Counted from the stretch's first letter, positions 43,239 to 51,924 are shown. The stretch: DNA of 64,000 nt from an uncultured Clostridia bacterium (GCA_944379995.1 CALWGF010000003.1:62001-126000), one strand, 5' to 3'. Numbers and translations: made by a program. Notes: generated by a model from the sequence alone, not told the origin.

Positions 43239-44255
43239 ATGATAGTAGTTATGAAACCAAATTCTACACAGGAAAATATAGATAATATAGTAAAAACAAT
43301 ACATAGTCTTGGACTTGAAGCACATCTTTCAAAAGGACAAGAAGTAACTCTTATTGGTATAGTTGGAGATAAAGAAAAATTTATACAGAAAAATCCACAA
43401 ATTATGCCCGGTGTTGAAAGAGTTATAACTGTAAGTGAATCTTATAAACTTTCAAATAAAAAATTCCACCCAGAACCTACTGTTGTAGATGTAAGAGGTG
43501 TAAAAATAGGTGGAGATAATTTTGTTATTATGGCAGGTCCTTGTGCTGTTGAAAGCAAAGAACAGCTTCTTGAAAGTGCTCTTGCTGCAAAAGCAGGTGG
43601 TGCTCAAATATTAAGAGGTGGTGCATACAAGCCACGTACTTCTCCATACTCTTTCCAAGGTCTTGAGGAAAACGGTCTTAAATATATGGCAGAAGTAAGA
43701 GATATTACAGGTATGCCTGTAATAAGTGAAGTTACAAGTCTTAAAGCTATTGATGCTGCAAAAGAATATGTTGACATTCTTCAGATTGGTGCAAGAAACA
43801 TGCAAAACTTTGAACTTTTAAAAGCAGCTGGAAAATCTGGTCTTCCTGTACTTTTAAAAAGAGGTCTTTCAGCAACTATTGATGAATGGCTTAATGCTGC
43901 TGAATATATAATGAGTGAAGGTAATCCAAATGTAATACTTTGTGAAAGAGGTATAAGAACATACGAAACAAGCACAAGAAATACACTTGATATAAGTGCT
44001 GTTCCTGTTTTAAGAGCAAAATCACATCTTCCTATAATAGTTGACCCAAGTCATGCAACTGGTGTAAGGGATTATGTAGCTCCTTTATGTAAAGCTGCTG
44101 CTGCTGTTGGAGCTGATGGACTTATGGTAGAAGTTCACCCAAATCCTGCTTGTGCCCTTTCTGATGGACCACAGTCTTTAAATCCAGAAGACTTTAAAAC
44201 TGTATGTGACGAACTTCGTCCATTTATAACTCTTGCAGGAAGGAAGTTTGAATAA
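43239..44255 (+). CDS. aroF: 3-deoxy-7-phosphoheptulonate synthase, type I-beta (338 aa)
   Basis: First enzyme of the shikimate pathway: PEP + erythrose 4-phosphate to DAHP. An N-terminal ferredoxin-like regulatory domain (residues 1-68), like that of Thermotoga, is where tyrosine or phenylalanine feedback would act. The catalytic barrel has MAGPCAVES, LRGGAYKPRTSPYSFQGLE, QIGARNMQNFELLK, LKRGLSATIDEWL, CERGIRTYE and PIIVDPSHATG. AAAGGGGG precedes the ATG. It is first in aroF-tyrA-aroA. Confidence 0.97.
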   Translation: MIVVMKPNSTQENIDNIVKTIHSLGLEAHLSKGQEVTLIGIVGDKEKFIQKNPQIMPGVERVITVSESYKLSNKKFHPEPTVVDVRGVKIGGDNFVIMAGPCAVESKEQLLESALAAKAGGAQILRGGAYKPRTSPYSFQGLEENGLKYMAEVRDITGMPVISEVTSLKAIDAAKEYVDILQIGARNMQNFELLKAAGKSGLPVLLKRGLSATIDEWLNAAEYIMSEGNPNVILCERGIRTYETSTRNTLDISAVPVLRAKSHLPIIVDPSHATGVRDYVAPLCKAAAAVGADGLMVEVHPNPACALSDGPQSLNPEDFKTVCDELRPFITLAGRKFE

Positions 44256-44257
44256 AA

Positions 44258-45352
44258 ATGTTCAAAAAAGCCGGTATTATAGGTTTAGGACTTATTGGCG
44301 GCTCTCTTGCAAAAGCACTTAGAAACCGCTGTAAAGTTTCTGAAATTGTAGCATGTAACAGAAATAAAGATGTGCTTGAAACAGCATATTCAGAAGGTGT
44401 AATTGATGCTTATTCAACAGATGTTACAGATATATTTAAAAACTGCGATATTGTAATAATATGTACTCCTGTAAGTAAAATATTTGAATATGCACAAAAA
44501 CTTACAAAATATATTACAAAAGACTGTATTGTAACAGATGTTGGAAGTACAAAACTTAGTATATATGAAAATATGAAAACATTATCAGATAGTATAACAT
44601 ATATAGGTGGTCACCCTATGACCGGCTCAGAAAGATTTAGATATAATGCTTCTAAAGAACATCTTTTTGAAAATGCTTACTATATAATGACACCTTCTGA
44701 TGATGTTCCACAACAAAAAATATCAGAATTAAAAAATATGATTGAAACAATAGGTGCTATACCTATTGTTGTATCACCAGATGAACATGATTATATTACT
44801 GCTTCTATAAGCCATGTACCTCATGTTCTTGCTGCTGGTCTTGTAAATACAGTAAAAAATCTTGATAGCGAAAAAGGATATATGCATCTTTTAGCTGCTG
44901 GTGGCTTTAGAGATACAACAAGAATTGCTTCTTCAAGCCCTGATATGTGGGAAAGTATATGTATAGAAAACAAAGATAATATAATTGATATACTTACATC
45001 ATTTGAAAATGTAATTAAAAATGCTAAAGAATTGATAAAAAATGCTGATAAAAAATCAATACATAAATATTTTGAAGATGCAAAAATTTATAGAGACTCA
45101 TTTGCAACAACTACACCTAAAGACTATGTAAAACGTTATGAAATAGCTGTTGATGTAGTTGATAAACCGGGAAGTATTGCTATTATAGCTGTTCTTCTCT
45201 CAAGTAATAATATAAATATAAAAAATATGGGTATTCTTAATAGTCGTGAAAGAGAAGAAGGTGTTTTATACTTTGCATTTGATACAGAAGAACAACGTCA
45301 AAAAAGTATATCTCTCCTTCGTGGCATGAACTATGAAGTAAATGAAAAATAA
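44258..45352 (+). CDS. tyrA: prephenate dehydrogenase (364 aa)
   Basis: Oxidative decarboxylation of prephenate to 4-hydroxyphenylpyruvate for tyrosine. NAD-binding motif GIIGLGLIGGSLAKAL at the start, TDVGSTKLSIYE, GGHPMTGSERFRYNAS (substrate-binding His/Ser), SHVPHVLAAGLV and GGFRDTTRIASSSPDMW. A C-terminal ACT domain (about residues 293-362, YEIAVDVVDKPGSIAIIAVLLSSNNINIKNMGI) suggests tyrosine feedback. The ribosome site lies in the end of aroF, two bases from it. Confidence 0.96.
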   Translation: MFKKAGIIGLGLIGGSLAKALRNRCKVSEIVACNRNKDVLETAYSEGVIDAYSTDVTDIFKNCDIVIICTPVSKIFEYAQKLTKYITKDCIVTDVGSTKLSIYENMKTLSDSITYIGGHPMTGSERFRYNASKEHLFENAYYIMTPSDDVPQQKISELKNMIETIGAIPIVVSPDEHDYITASISHVPHVLAAGLVNTVKNLDSEKGYMHLLAAGGFRDTTRIASSSPDMWESICIENKDNIIDILTSFENVIKNAKELIKNADKKSIHKYFEDAKIYRDSFATTTPKDYVKRYEIAVDVVDKPGSIAIIAVLLSSNNINIKNMGILNSREREEGVLYFAFDTEEQRQKSISLLRGMNYEVNEK

Positions 45353-45381
45353 TTAAAAATATATAAAGGACTGATTTTATA

Positions 45382-46662
45382 ATGAAAAAAGAAATATGTC
45401 CCAAAAATGGTTTAAAAGGCAAATTCAAAGTACCTGGTGATAAATCAATATCTCATCGTTCAGTTATGCTTGGTTCAATAGCTTCCGGAACTACTGAGGT
45501 ATATGGTTTTCTTATGGGAGCAGATTGTCTTTCAACAATAGATTGTTTTAGAAAAATGGGAATACAAATAGATGTATCTGATGAAAAAGTAGTAATTCAT
45601 GGTAAAGGACTTAATGGTCTTACAGCTCCAACTGATATACTTGATGTTGGAAACAGCGGAACAACAATGCGACTTATAACAGGATTACTTAGTGCACAGA
45701 AATTTAACTCAAAAATTACAGGTGATAGTTCTATACAAAAAAGACCAATGAACAGAGTTTCTATTCCATTAAAAGAAATGGGTGCATGTTTTGAAGGTGA
45801 AAAAGACGGAAAATTATTTGCACCTTTTGGAATAGAAGGAAAATCTCTTAAGGGTATAAAATATACCCTTCCTGTTGCTAGTGCACAAGTAAAAAGTGCA
45901 ATAATACTTGCTGGTCTTTATGCTGAAGGTAAAACAATTATTGAAGAACCAGAAGCAACTCGTGACCATACAGAAATAATGCTTAACTATCTTGGTGCTG
46001 ATATTAAACATAATGGTACAGAAATAATATGCAATCCTGTAAAAGAACTTTATGGAAAAACAATATATGTACCTGGTGATATTTCATCTGCTGCATTTTT
46101 TATGGTAGCTGGTGCAATATGTGAAAATTCTCATATAATACTTGAAAACATAGGTATAAATCCTACAAGAACAGGTATAATTACAGTTCTTCAAAATATG
46201 GGAGCAGATTTAAAAATAATAAATGAAAGAACAGTTTGTGGCGAGCTTGTTGCAGATATAGAAATAAAATCTTCAAAACTTAAAGGCACAGTTATTGAAG
46301 GTGATTTAATACCTAAACTTATTGATGAAATACCTGTTATTGCTGTTGCTGCTACATTTGCAGAAGGACAAACTATTGTAAGAAATGCAGAAGAACTTAA
46401 AGTTAAGGAGTCTAACAGAATAAGAACTGTAAAAGATGAACTTACAAAACTTGGTGCAGATATAGAAGAAACAGAAGATGGTATGATTATAAATGGTGTT
46501 AATAAATTAATAGGTGCTGAAACAGAAAGCCATAACGACCATAGAATAGCTATGAGTATTGCAATAGCAGCTTTAAAAGCAGAAGGAAAAACAATAATCA
46601 ATAACTCAGAATGTGTTGACATATCTTTCCCAAACTTTTATCATTATATAGAAGAACTTTAA
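45382..46662 (+). CDS. aroA: 3-phosphoshikimate 1-carboxyvinyltransferase, EPSP synthase (426 aa)
   Basis: Joins PEP to shikimate 3-phosphate. Motifs: GKFKVPGDKSISHRSVMLGSIA at the start, LDVGNSGTTMRLITGLL, the GDSSIQKRPMNRV loop, LPVASAQVKSAIILAGL, RDHTEIML, and the end HNDHRIAMSIAIAAL. The substrate residues that can be read in these motifs are intact. The early loop (NSGTTMRL, with T not A) is the class II-like pattern found in Firmicutes; inhibitor response is not judged. AAAGGA lies upstream. Confidence 0.97.
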   Translation: MKKEICPKNGLKGKFKVPGDKSISHRSVMLGSIASGTTEVYGFLMGADCLSTIDCFRKMGIQIDVSDEKVVIHGKGLNGLTAPTDILDVGNSGTTMRLITGLLSAQKFNSKITGDSSIQKRPMNRVSIPLKEMGACFEGEKDGKLFAPFGIEGKSLKGIKYTLPVASAQVKSAIILAGLYAEGKTIIEEPEATRDHTEIMLNYLGADIKHNGTEIICNPVKELYGKTIYVPGDISSAAFFMVAGAICENSHIILENIGINPTRTGIITVLQNMGADLKIINERTVCGELVADIEIKSSKLKGTVIEGDLIPKLIDEIPVIAVAATFAEGQTIVRNAEELKVKESNRIRTVKDELTKLGADIEETEDGMIINGVNKLIGAETESHNDHRIAMSIAIAALKAEGKTIINNSECVDISFPNFYHYIEEL

Positions 46663-46711
46663 TAAGTTTATATTGTAAATCTTGAAAATATTTTCGGGGG
46701 GACATTTTAAA

Positions 46712-47371
46712 ATGATAAAAACAACAATTATAGGTTTTGGTGACAGTCTTACATATGGATATGGTGTTGATATAAATACATCATATATAGATAGGCTTGA
46801 TAAATATATGCCCCTTTACTACCCTTCAATATCATGGAATATTGTAAAAAAAGGTGTAAATGGTGATAATACTAAAGGTGCTTTAAAACGTCTTAAAAAA
46901 GATGTTCTTGACCTTAATCCAAATATAGTAATTATACTTTTTGGAACAAATGACAGCTCAACATATGACAATAGTTTCTGTTCTCAATTTGAATATGAAA
47001 ATAATCTCTTAGAAATAATTACAAAAATTAAATCACACAATAATAGAACAGGACTTAATAATTGTATACCTATACCTGTACTTGTTACACCACCCCCTGT
47101 TATAGATGAAAAAGTAGCACCTTTTACATCTTGTAACAGAATAAAACAGTATGCTTATATAGTAAAAAAACTTGCTTCTGAACATAACTGTCCAGTTGTT
47201 GATTTTTACAATTATATGATTGAAGAAAGTAACGGTAATATAAATGAATATTTACAAGATGATGGTGTTCATTTAAGTTATAAAGGCTATGACTGTATGT
47301 ATGATTGTATATTTTCAGAACTTACTAAGCTAATAAATTATGAAGGAATATTAAAAGATTATAATAATTAA
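46712..47371 (+). CDS. SGNH/GDSL hydrolase (219 aa)
   Basis: Cytoplasmic esterase-like enzyme with no signal peptide. Block I is FGDSLTYGYG with the nucleophile Ser, block II has NGDNT (oxyanion Gly), block III FGTNDSS, and block V DDGVHLSYKGYD with the catalytic Asp-His pair. The substrate is unknown; acyl esters, such as on sugars, are typical. The ATG at 46712 has a GGGGGG ribosome site. It follows aroA by 50 bases with no terminator, so it is probably the last gene of the aromatic operon, though no metabolic link is evident. Confidence 0.88.
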   Translation: MIKTTIIGFGDSLTYGYGVDINTSYIDRLDKYMPLYYPSISWNIVKKGVNGDNTKGALKRLKKDVLDLNPNIVIILFGTNDSSTYDNSFCSQFEYENNLLEIITKIKSHNNRTGLNNCIPIPVLVTPPPVIDEKVAPFTSCNRIKQYAYIVKKLASEHNCPVVDFYNYMIEESNGNINEYLQDDGVHLSYKGYDCMYDCIFSELTKLINYEGILKDYNN

Positions 47372-47373
47372 TA

Positions 47374-47408
47374 TAAAAGCAGTGCAATATTATTGCATTG
47401 CTTTTATA
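47374..47408 (+). terminator. terminator of the aromatic operon
   Basis: Stem AAAAGCAGTGCAATA / TATTGCATTGCTTTT (one mismatch or G-U) with a one-base loop region and T-rich 3' end. Confidence 0.75.
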
Positions 47409-47447
47409 TTGCTTTTCTTAATTTTTTCATAAAATTTTATATTAAAA

Positions 47448-47476
47448 TTGTTATAATTACAAAACTATTGTATAAT
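47448..47476 (+). promoter_or_regulatory. promoter of the stalk-domain protein gene
   Basis: TTGTTA (47448-47453) and TATAAT (47471-47476), 17 bases apart. The transcript leader then contains a tandem 15-bp repeat. Confidence 0.7.
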
Positions 47477-47482
47477 TATAAT

Positions 47483-47512
47483 AAGAATATATTAATTAAG
47501 AATATATTAATT
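47483..47512 (+). repeat. tandem 15-bp duplication in the leader of the stalk-domain gene
   Basis: AAGAATATATTAATT occurs twice without a gap (47483-47497, 47498-47512), starting a few bases after the -10 box. A third, diverged part-copy follows. Confidence 0.75.
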
Positions 47513-47568
47513 AAAATTATATTCTAACATCTATTACATTATATTTATTGCAAAAAAGGGGGATTTTT

Positions 47569-48867
47569 ATGTTTAAAAAATCTAAACGTTTTGCTTCTGC
47601 TGCATTAGCAGGCGTTATGACATTATCATTATGTCAAAGTGTAATGGCAGAAGAAAAACCAATTTCAATTCAAGTAAACGGTGTATATGCTGAAAATCTT
47701 ACAACAGCACCATATATCAAAGATAATTCAGTTCATATTTCATCAGCTGATGCAAAAACTCTTTTCGGTGCTGAATTATCATCTGATACAGATGTTGCAT
47801 TAAGAGAAGTAGCAGAAAAAGAAGGTTATACAATAGGTTGGGACGCAGAAAACAAAGCTGTTGTTGCTGTTGATAAAGCAAAACTTCTTGAAGACATTGG
47901 AGAATTTACAATAATGGATAAATATATGGATTATTCAAGAAAGTTCTCAGAAGACAATTATATGTTAGAAGGTACATTTAATATTACATATAATGATAAA
48001 AGCACAGCTGGAAGTACAGCTGAACTCGGAAAAATAACAGGTACAATTTCTGGTGTTTCTTCTGATAATAAAGTTGATATGTCAACAGTAATGAGTTTGA
48101 ATTTATCAGAAAAATTATTATCAGAAATGACAGAATCAGATAAAAACCTTATTAAATCTTTACAAAATATTAATATACAATATAAAGCTGATTTAAATGA
48201 AGGTAAAATATACCTTAATTCTCCTGAAATTCAAAAAATTTTAGGTGTTTCTGAAAATGCTTGGGCTTGTTTAGATTTACAACAGTTATTTAATTCTGTA
48301 AGCACTACAACATCATTTAATTTTACAGACCTTTTAAATGTATCTATTGAAGGTAGCTATAAAGATACAAATAAAATGCTACTTGATATGATGTCATTCA
48401 ACACAGTAAATGATTATGAAATCGCTAAAAATACTCTTTCAATGTTTAGTGATAATACATTTACAAAAAACGGTAATGTATATACATCAAAATCAACTAT
48501 TGGTGATGCTACAACAGGAGTATCAGAAAGTATTTTAACATTAACAGTTGATGAAAATGGAAATGTTATAGCTTATGATATGACATCTACAACAAATGTT
48601 GAAAATGCTCTTAATATGACATTTAAAATTTCTGCTGACAAAGATAACAATATGCCTACAACATTCAACTTTGAAATTCCAGGATTAGTTTCAATGAATA
48701 TGGATATGAATTTAAAATATACAACTACTGACAAAGCAGCAACAGGTATTCCTGATTCAAATGCTCAAATAATTAATTTAACAGAATTAATATTATCAAA
48801 TATGACTACATATGATACAGCAACAGAAGTTAATGTAACAGAAGTTACTGTAACTCCAGCCGCTTAA
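47569..48867 (+). CDS. secreted stalk-domain (copper amine oxidase N-like) protein (432 aa)
   Basis: Exported protein of unknown role. Signal peptide residues 1-27 (basic start, ALAGVMTLSLCQSVMA, cleavage before EEKP). Residues 29-115 resemble the copper amine oxidase N-terminal-like stalk domain found in clostridial wall proteins (ISIQVNGVYAENL, VHISSADAKTLFG, YTIGWDAENKAVVAVDK). The rest (120-430) is a beta-rich, unrecognised domain that may be lipoprotein-carrier-like (LEGTFNITYND, ALNMTFKISADKDNNMPTTFNFEIPG). No catalytic motif was found. GGGGGA lies upstream of the ATG. A strong promoter and ribosome site suggest good expression. Monocistronic. Confidence 0.8.
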   Translation: MFKKSKRFASAALAGVMTLSLCQSVMAEEKPISIQVNGVYAENLTTAPYIKDNSVHISSADAKTLFGAELSSDTDVALREVAEKEGYTIGWDAENKAVVAVDKAKLLEDIGEFTIMDKYMDYSRKFSEDNYMLEGTFNITYNDKSTAGSTAELGKITGTISGVSSDNKVDMSTVMSLNLSEKLLSEMTESDKNLIKSLQNINIQYKADLNEGKIYLNSPEIQKILGVSENAWACLDLQQLFNSVSTTTSFNFTDLLNVSIEGSYKDTNKMLLDMMSFNTVNDYEIAKNTLSMFSDNTFTKNGNVYTSKSTIGDATTGVSESILTLTVDENGNVIAYDMTSTTNVENALNMTFKISADKDNNMPTTFNFEIPGLVSMNMDMNLKYTTTDKAATGIPDSNAQIINLTELILSNMTTYDTATEVNVTEVTVTPAA

Positions 48868-48879
48868 AATAATTAGTAT

Positions 48880-48911
48880 TTAAAAAGCCGTTTTAAAAAC
48901 GGCTTTTTTTA
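48880..48911. terminator. bidirectional terminator between the stalk-domain gene and the nicotinamidase gene
   Basis: Perfect 13-bp stem AAAAAGCCGTTTT / AAAACGGCTTTTT with a short loop, between convergent genes. Confidence 0.88.
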
Positions 48912-48913
48912 TT

Positions 48914-49441
48914 TTATATAACATTTATTTGACACATTTCCATTGATTTAAGTGCATTTTTATGGCTTTCTGGTGTAACACCTGCACAACAATCTGAATA
49001 TACTGTTATTTTAACTTCTGGTAAAAATGCTTTTATAAGAAGTGCATTTGATATTACACATATATCTGTACAAAGCCCTACTATTTCTATTGAGTCTATA
49101 TTTATTTTATCTTTTATCATATCAATATACTTTACTAAATCTTTAGAACCAAAAGTATTTTTATCAAAAACAGGATAATTTTTTTCTTTTCTTAATAATT
49201 CTATTTTTTCTGCAAGCTGCCACCCTTCTGTTCCTCTAATACAATGTTTTATAGGTAGATTATGCCCTTCTTGTGTATCAAGATAATTTTCTTCATGAGT
49301 ATCTCTTGTAAATACAACATTACCATCAAACTCTTTTATTTTTTTACATACATTATCAACAATAGCTTCTGCCTCTTTTGTACCTAAAGCACCATTTATA
49401 AAATCATTTTGCATATCTACAACTATAAGTAATTTACTCAT
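48914..49441 (-). CDS. isochorismatase-fold cysteine hydrolase, probable nicotinamidase (175 aa)
   Basis: Cytoplasmic amidohydrolase. The catalytic triad is visible: Asp in VVDMQNDFINGALG, a Lys in DKNTFGS (near residue 94), and Cys in GLCTDICVISNALL (near 124). The DTHEENY stretch supplies the metal-binding Asp and His of nicotinamidases. This makes PncA-type conversion of nicotinamide to nicotinate for NAD recycling the likeliest role. Other isochorismatase-like hydrolases are possible. No NAD genes are adjacent. Confidence 0.85.
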   Translation of the reverse strand: MSKLLIVVDMQNDFINGALGTKEAEAIVDNVCKKIKEFDGNVVFTRDTHEENYLDTQEGHNLPIKHCIRGTEGWQLAEKIELLRKEKNYPVFDKNTFGSKDLVKYIDMIKDKINIDSIEIVGLCTDICVISNALLIKAFLPEVKITVYSDCCAGVTPESHKNALKSMEMCQINVI

Positions 49442-49532
49442 AAATATTCTCCCCCTTTTAATATATAAAATTTATATATTTAGTATATAACAGTACAGAA
49501 ATTTTTTAAACCATATAAAATTATTATTATCA

Positions 49533-49561
49533 TTGACAAAATTATATATATGTAATATTAT
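49533..49561 (+). promoter_or_regulatory. promoter of tRNA-Leu
   Basis: TTGACA (49533-49538) and TATTAT (49556-49561) are 17 bases apart, just ahead of the tRNA. Confidence 0.7.
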
Positions 49562-49574
49562 AATTTATGTCTAT

Positions 49575-49654
49575 GCGGATATGGCGGAACTGGCAGACGC
49601 GCTGGACTTAGAATCCAGTCCGAGAGGGTGCAGGTTCGATTCCTGTTATCCGCA
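49575..49654 (+). tRNA. tRNA-Leu (anticodon TAG)
   Basis: An 80-base class II-like tRNA: acceptor GCGGATA pairs with TATCCGC, the anticodon loop CTTAGAA has TAG at 49609-49611 (reads CUA and probably all CUN), a short variable arm follows, and the T loop is GGTTCGATTCC. Discriminator A; CCA is not encoded. It has its own promoter and terminator and stands alone. Confidence 0.96.
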
Positions 49655-49655
49655 T

Positions 49656-49696
49656 TAAAAAAGCAGTAATTCATTTTTAGAATTACTGCTTTTTTA
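49656..49696. terminator. terminator between tRNA-Leu and the adenine methylase gene
   Basis: Perfect stem of about 15 bp (AGCAGTAATTC / GAATTACTGCT core plus A/T pairs) directly after the tRNA and converging with the methylase gene. Confidence 0.88.
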
Positions 49697-50701
49697 TTAA
49701 TATTTTTTAAGACAATGTAAATATTCTGTTGTAACATCACTTTTATGATTTCTGTTTTCTTCTTTATCCGCCCTAAATCTTCTGTATTCTTTTTCAAATA
49801 CACTATATTCTCCATACTTTTCCATTATTTCTTTTATTTTATCCATAGTCATAAGACCTTCATTATTATAACTTAAAAATATATATCTAAAATCAGCATT
49901 AGCTATTAAATCATCAAAAACTTCCTCAACAGTTCTTTTGGAGCAAAAAAGACTTTTTTGCTCACTATACTCACGCAAACCTGTTTTTCCTTTTAATTGT
50001 GGATTATCATATTTCGCAATAGTTTCAAGTACATGATAATTTGTACAATATTGTCTTTCATTATATGGTGGGTCAAGGTATAAAATATATCCTGTAATAT
50101 TTCTTATAAGTTTATTAATATCTTCATTAAATACCCTACCACATTTTCCACCATCTATTATAGGTAAAAGTTCTAAATTAAACTCTTTTGATGCAGACTT
50201 TTTTATATGCTTAAGGAATGCACCATATACAGAAGCTGTATTTGCATATTTATCAATAGAATTTATAAGGCTTGCAAGAAAATAATAATATTGATTTTCG
50301 TTAATCTCTCCAGAATTATACATTCTTTCTATTTCAATACGAATTGCATCACATTTTTTACCATTATAATTTGTAAAATAGTTTCTTTCACTTCCAGAAC
50401 CTTCACAATAATTTTTATATACAAAGCCTTCTACTCCTTCAAGACTATTAAGATAATCTAAAATAGATGTATCTATTGGAGAATTATTTTCAATAAAATG
50501 TTTATTTATAATATAACTATAATACTGAATATCATTAGCAATGACAGTATAGCCTTTTTTCTTAAATTCCGCACCCACAACGCCTGTTCCTGCAAATAAA
50601 TCAGAAAAAATATAGCCTTTTCCATTTTTTATACCTGTTACATTTTCTATTGTTTCAGTCAAAAAATCTAAAAGTGAATATTTTGAACCTATATAATTCA
50701 T
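49697..50701 (-). CDS. D12-class DNA adenine N6-methyltransferase (334 aa)
   Basis: SAM-dependent DNA methylase of the Dam/M.FokI type. The start NYIGSKYSLLDFL matches motif X, SDLFAGTGVVG (34-43) is the SAM motif I, and D210-P-P-Y-N-E-R-Q-Y is catalytic motif IV. No restriction endonuclease is nearby, so it appears to be an orphan. The recognition sequence cannot be read from the protein. The family also includes halves of phage and type II systems. It lies downstream of a broken pentapeptide-repeat gene on the same strand, separated by about 30 bases. Confidence 0.9.
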   Translation of the reverse strand: MNYIGSKYSLLDFLTETIENVTGIKNGKGYIFSDLFAGTGVVGAEFKKKGYTVIANDIQYYSYIINKHFIENNSPIDTSILDYLNSLEGVEGFVYKNYCEGSGSERNYFTNYNGKKCDAIRIEIERMYNSGEINENQYYYFLASLINSIDKYANTASVYGAFLKHIKKSASKEFNLELLPIIDGGKCGRVFNEDINKLIRNITGYILYLDPPYNERQYCTNYHVLETIAKYDNPQLKGKTGLREYSEQKSLFCSKRTVEEVFDDLIANADFRYIFLSYNNEGLMTMDKIKEIMEKYGEYSVFEKEYRRFRADKEENRNHKSDVTTEYLHCLKKY

Positions 50702-50730
50702 AAAAAACTCCCTTCTTTTATACTAAGATA

Positions 50731-51281
50731 TTATTTTATAATAATTCCAATAAGCTTTGCAAGTTCAACAGATTGAATAACAGAAAATATTCCATTTTTC
50801 AATTCTTTAAGATTTTCAGAAACTTTTATATTATCAATTATGCAGCTTGTAAAATCAATATCAGCAAGCATTGGTTCATATTACTTTTTAAAATATTAAA
50901 TTTATTCATTATACAATTATCAAATATAGTGTATTTTAATATATCTTCATCAAAATAACACATATTAAATTTTGATTTTATAAATTTATCAGAATATATT
51001 TTTGAATTTTCAAATGTATTATATTTAAAGTATGAATTTTCAAATAATGAATTGCTAATATTTACATTCTGACTACTAACATTTATAAATGTACTACCTA
51101 AAAATTCACATTCTATAAAATTACATTTTCTAAATATACAATTAGAGAAATAAAAATTTTCAAATATATAATCATAAAAATTACAATGTTCAAATATATA
51201 ATATTTAAAATCATTTTCATTTATATTTGAAATTTCATAGAATTTAGATATATCATCAATAATTGTATATTTTTCATTCAT
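50731..51281 (-). pseudogene. pentapeptide-repeat protein gene, frameshifted near its 3' end
   Basis: The N-terminal 138 residues are an open frame (start 51281, GAGAGGT 9 bases upstream) with pentapeptide-type repeats (FEHCNFYDYIFENFYFSNCIF, CNFIECEFLGSTF). That frame ends early at 50838. One base out of frame, coding continues from about 50877 to a stop at 50731-50733 with EPMLADIDFTSC and a tail ELAKLIGIIIK, the usual end of this family. A one-base deletion near 50878-50886 explains both. The intact form would be a right-handed beta-helix of about 183 residues, role unknown. It could be a true pseudogene or a sequencing error. Confidence 0.82.
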
Positions 51282-51314
51282 ATTATAAATACCTCTCAAT
51301 ACTATATATTAGAC

Positions 51315-51348
51315 ATAAAAAAAAGCAATCCATAAAGGATTGCTTTTC
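51315..51348 (-). terminator. terminator after the first tRNA-Gly/tRNA-Arg unit
   Basis: Perfect 11-bp stem (51321-51331 with 51337-51347) followed by T residues on the minus strand. Confidence 0.85.
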
Positions 51349-51350
51349 AA

Positions 51351-51424
<74 letters not shown>

Positions 51425-51431
51425 ATATTAA

Positions 51432-51502
51432 AGCGGGTGATGAGAATCGAACTCACGTGTTCAGCTTGGAAGGCTGACGTTCTACCATTGAACTACACCC
51501 GC
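51432..51502 (-). tRNA. tRNA-Gly (anticodon TCC), copy 1
   Basis: A 71-base minus-strand tRNA: acceptor GCGGGTG pairs with CACCCGC, anticodon loop CTTCCAA gives TCC (reads GGA), T loop GTTCGATTC. It lies 7 bases upstream of the tRNA-Arg and shares its transcript. Confidence 0.95.
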
Positions 51503-51534
51503 ATATTAATATGTAATCAACTGATATGATAATT

Positions 51535-51563
51535 ATTATAACAGTATTACTAAAACTTGTCAA
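51535..51563 (-). promoter_or_regulatory. promoter of tRNA-Gly/tRNA-Arg copy 1
   Basis: Minus-strand TTGACA (51558-51563) and TATAAT (51535-51540) with an exact 17-base spacer. Confidence 0.85.
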
Positions 51564-51570
51564 TACTTTT

Positions 51571-51611
51571 TTTAAGAAATTTTCGGGCAGCTAATTTTTA
51601 CTGCCCGAAAG
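51571..51611 (-). terminator. terminator after the second tRNA-Gly/tRNA-Arg unit
   Basis: Perfect 10-bp GC-rich stem TTTCGGGCAG / CTGCCCGAAA with a 10-base loop. The T run after it is weak. Confidence 0.7.
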
Positions 51612-51612
51612 A

Positions 51613-51686
<74 letters not shown>

Positions 51687-51693
51687 ATATTGG

Positions 51694-51764
51694 AGCGGGT
51701 GATGAGAATCGAACTCACGTGTTCAGCTTGGAAGGCTGACGTTCTACCATTGAACTACACCCGC
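51694..51764 (-). tRNA. tRNA-Gly (anticodon TCC), copy 2
   Basis: As far as can be read, identical to copy 1 over its 71 bases, and placed the same 7 bases ahead of tRNA-Arg copy 2. Confidence 0.95.
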
Positions 51765-51808
51765 ATATTTTATATTTTTTAGAGTGTTCTCTCAACTCAA
51801 CAAAAAAT

Positions 51809-51837
51809 ATTATAGCAGCACAAAACAACTTTGTCAA
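51809..51837 (-). promoter_or_regulatory. promoter of tRNA-Gly/tRNA-Arg copy 2
   Basis: Minus-strand TTGACA (51832-51837) and TATAAT (51809-51814) with a 17-base spacer, matching copy 1. Confidence 0.85.
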
Positions 51838-51856
51838 CACTTTTTTACAAAAAATT

Positions 51857-51901
51857 TTAAAAACCGAAAAAGCCTTAAATTAAAGGTTTTCTCGGTTTTT
51901 A
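51857..51901 (-). terminator. terminator of the rdgB-phosphoesterase operon
   Basis: Long imperfect stem AAAACCGAAAAAGCCTT / AAAGGTTTTCTCGGTTTT with one mismatch, after the phosphoesterase stop codon. Confidence 0.8.
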
Positions 51902-51924
51902 TTTTAATTTATTTCAAAAAATTT

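Noticed and set aside
49697..51281. Restriction-modification or defence island around the D12 methylase
   Set aside because: No endonuclease, helicase or other defence gene is adjacent; the neighbours are tRNAs, a nicotinamidase and a broken pentapeptide gene.
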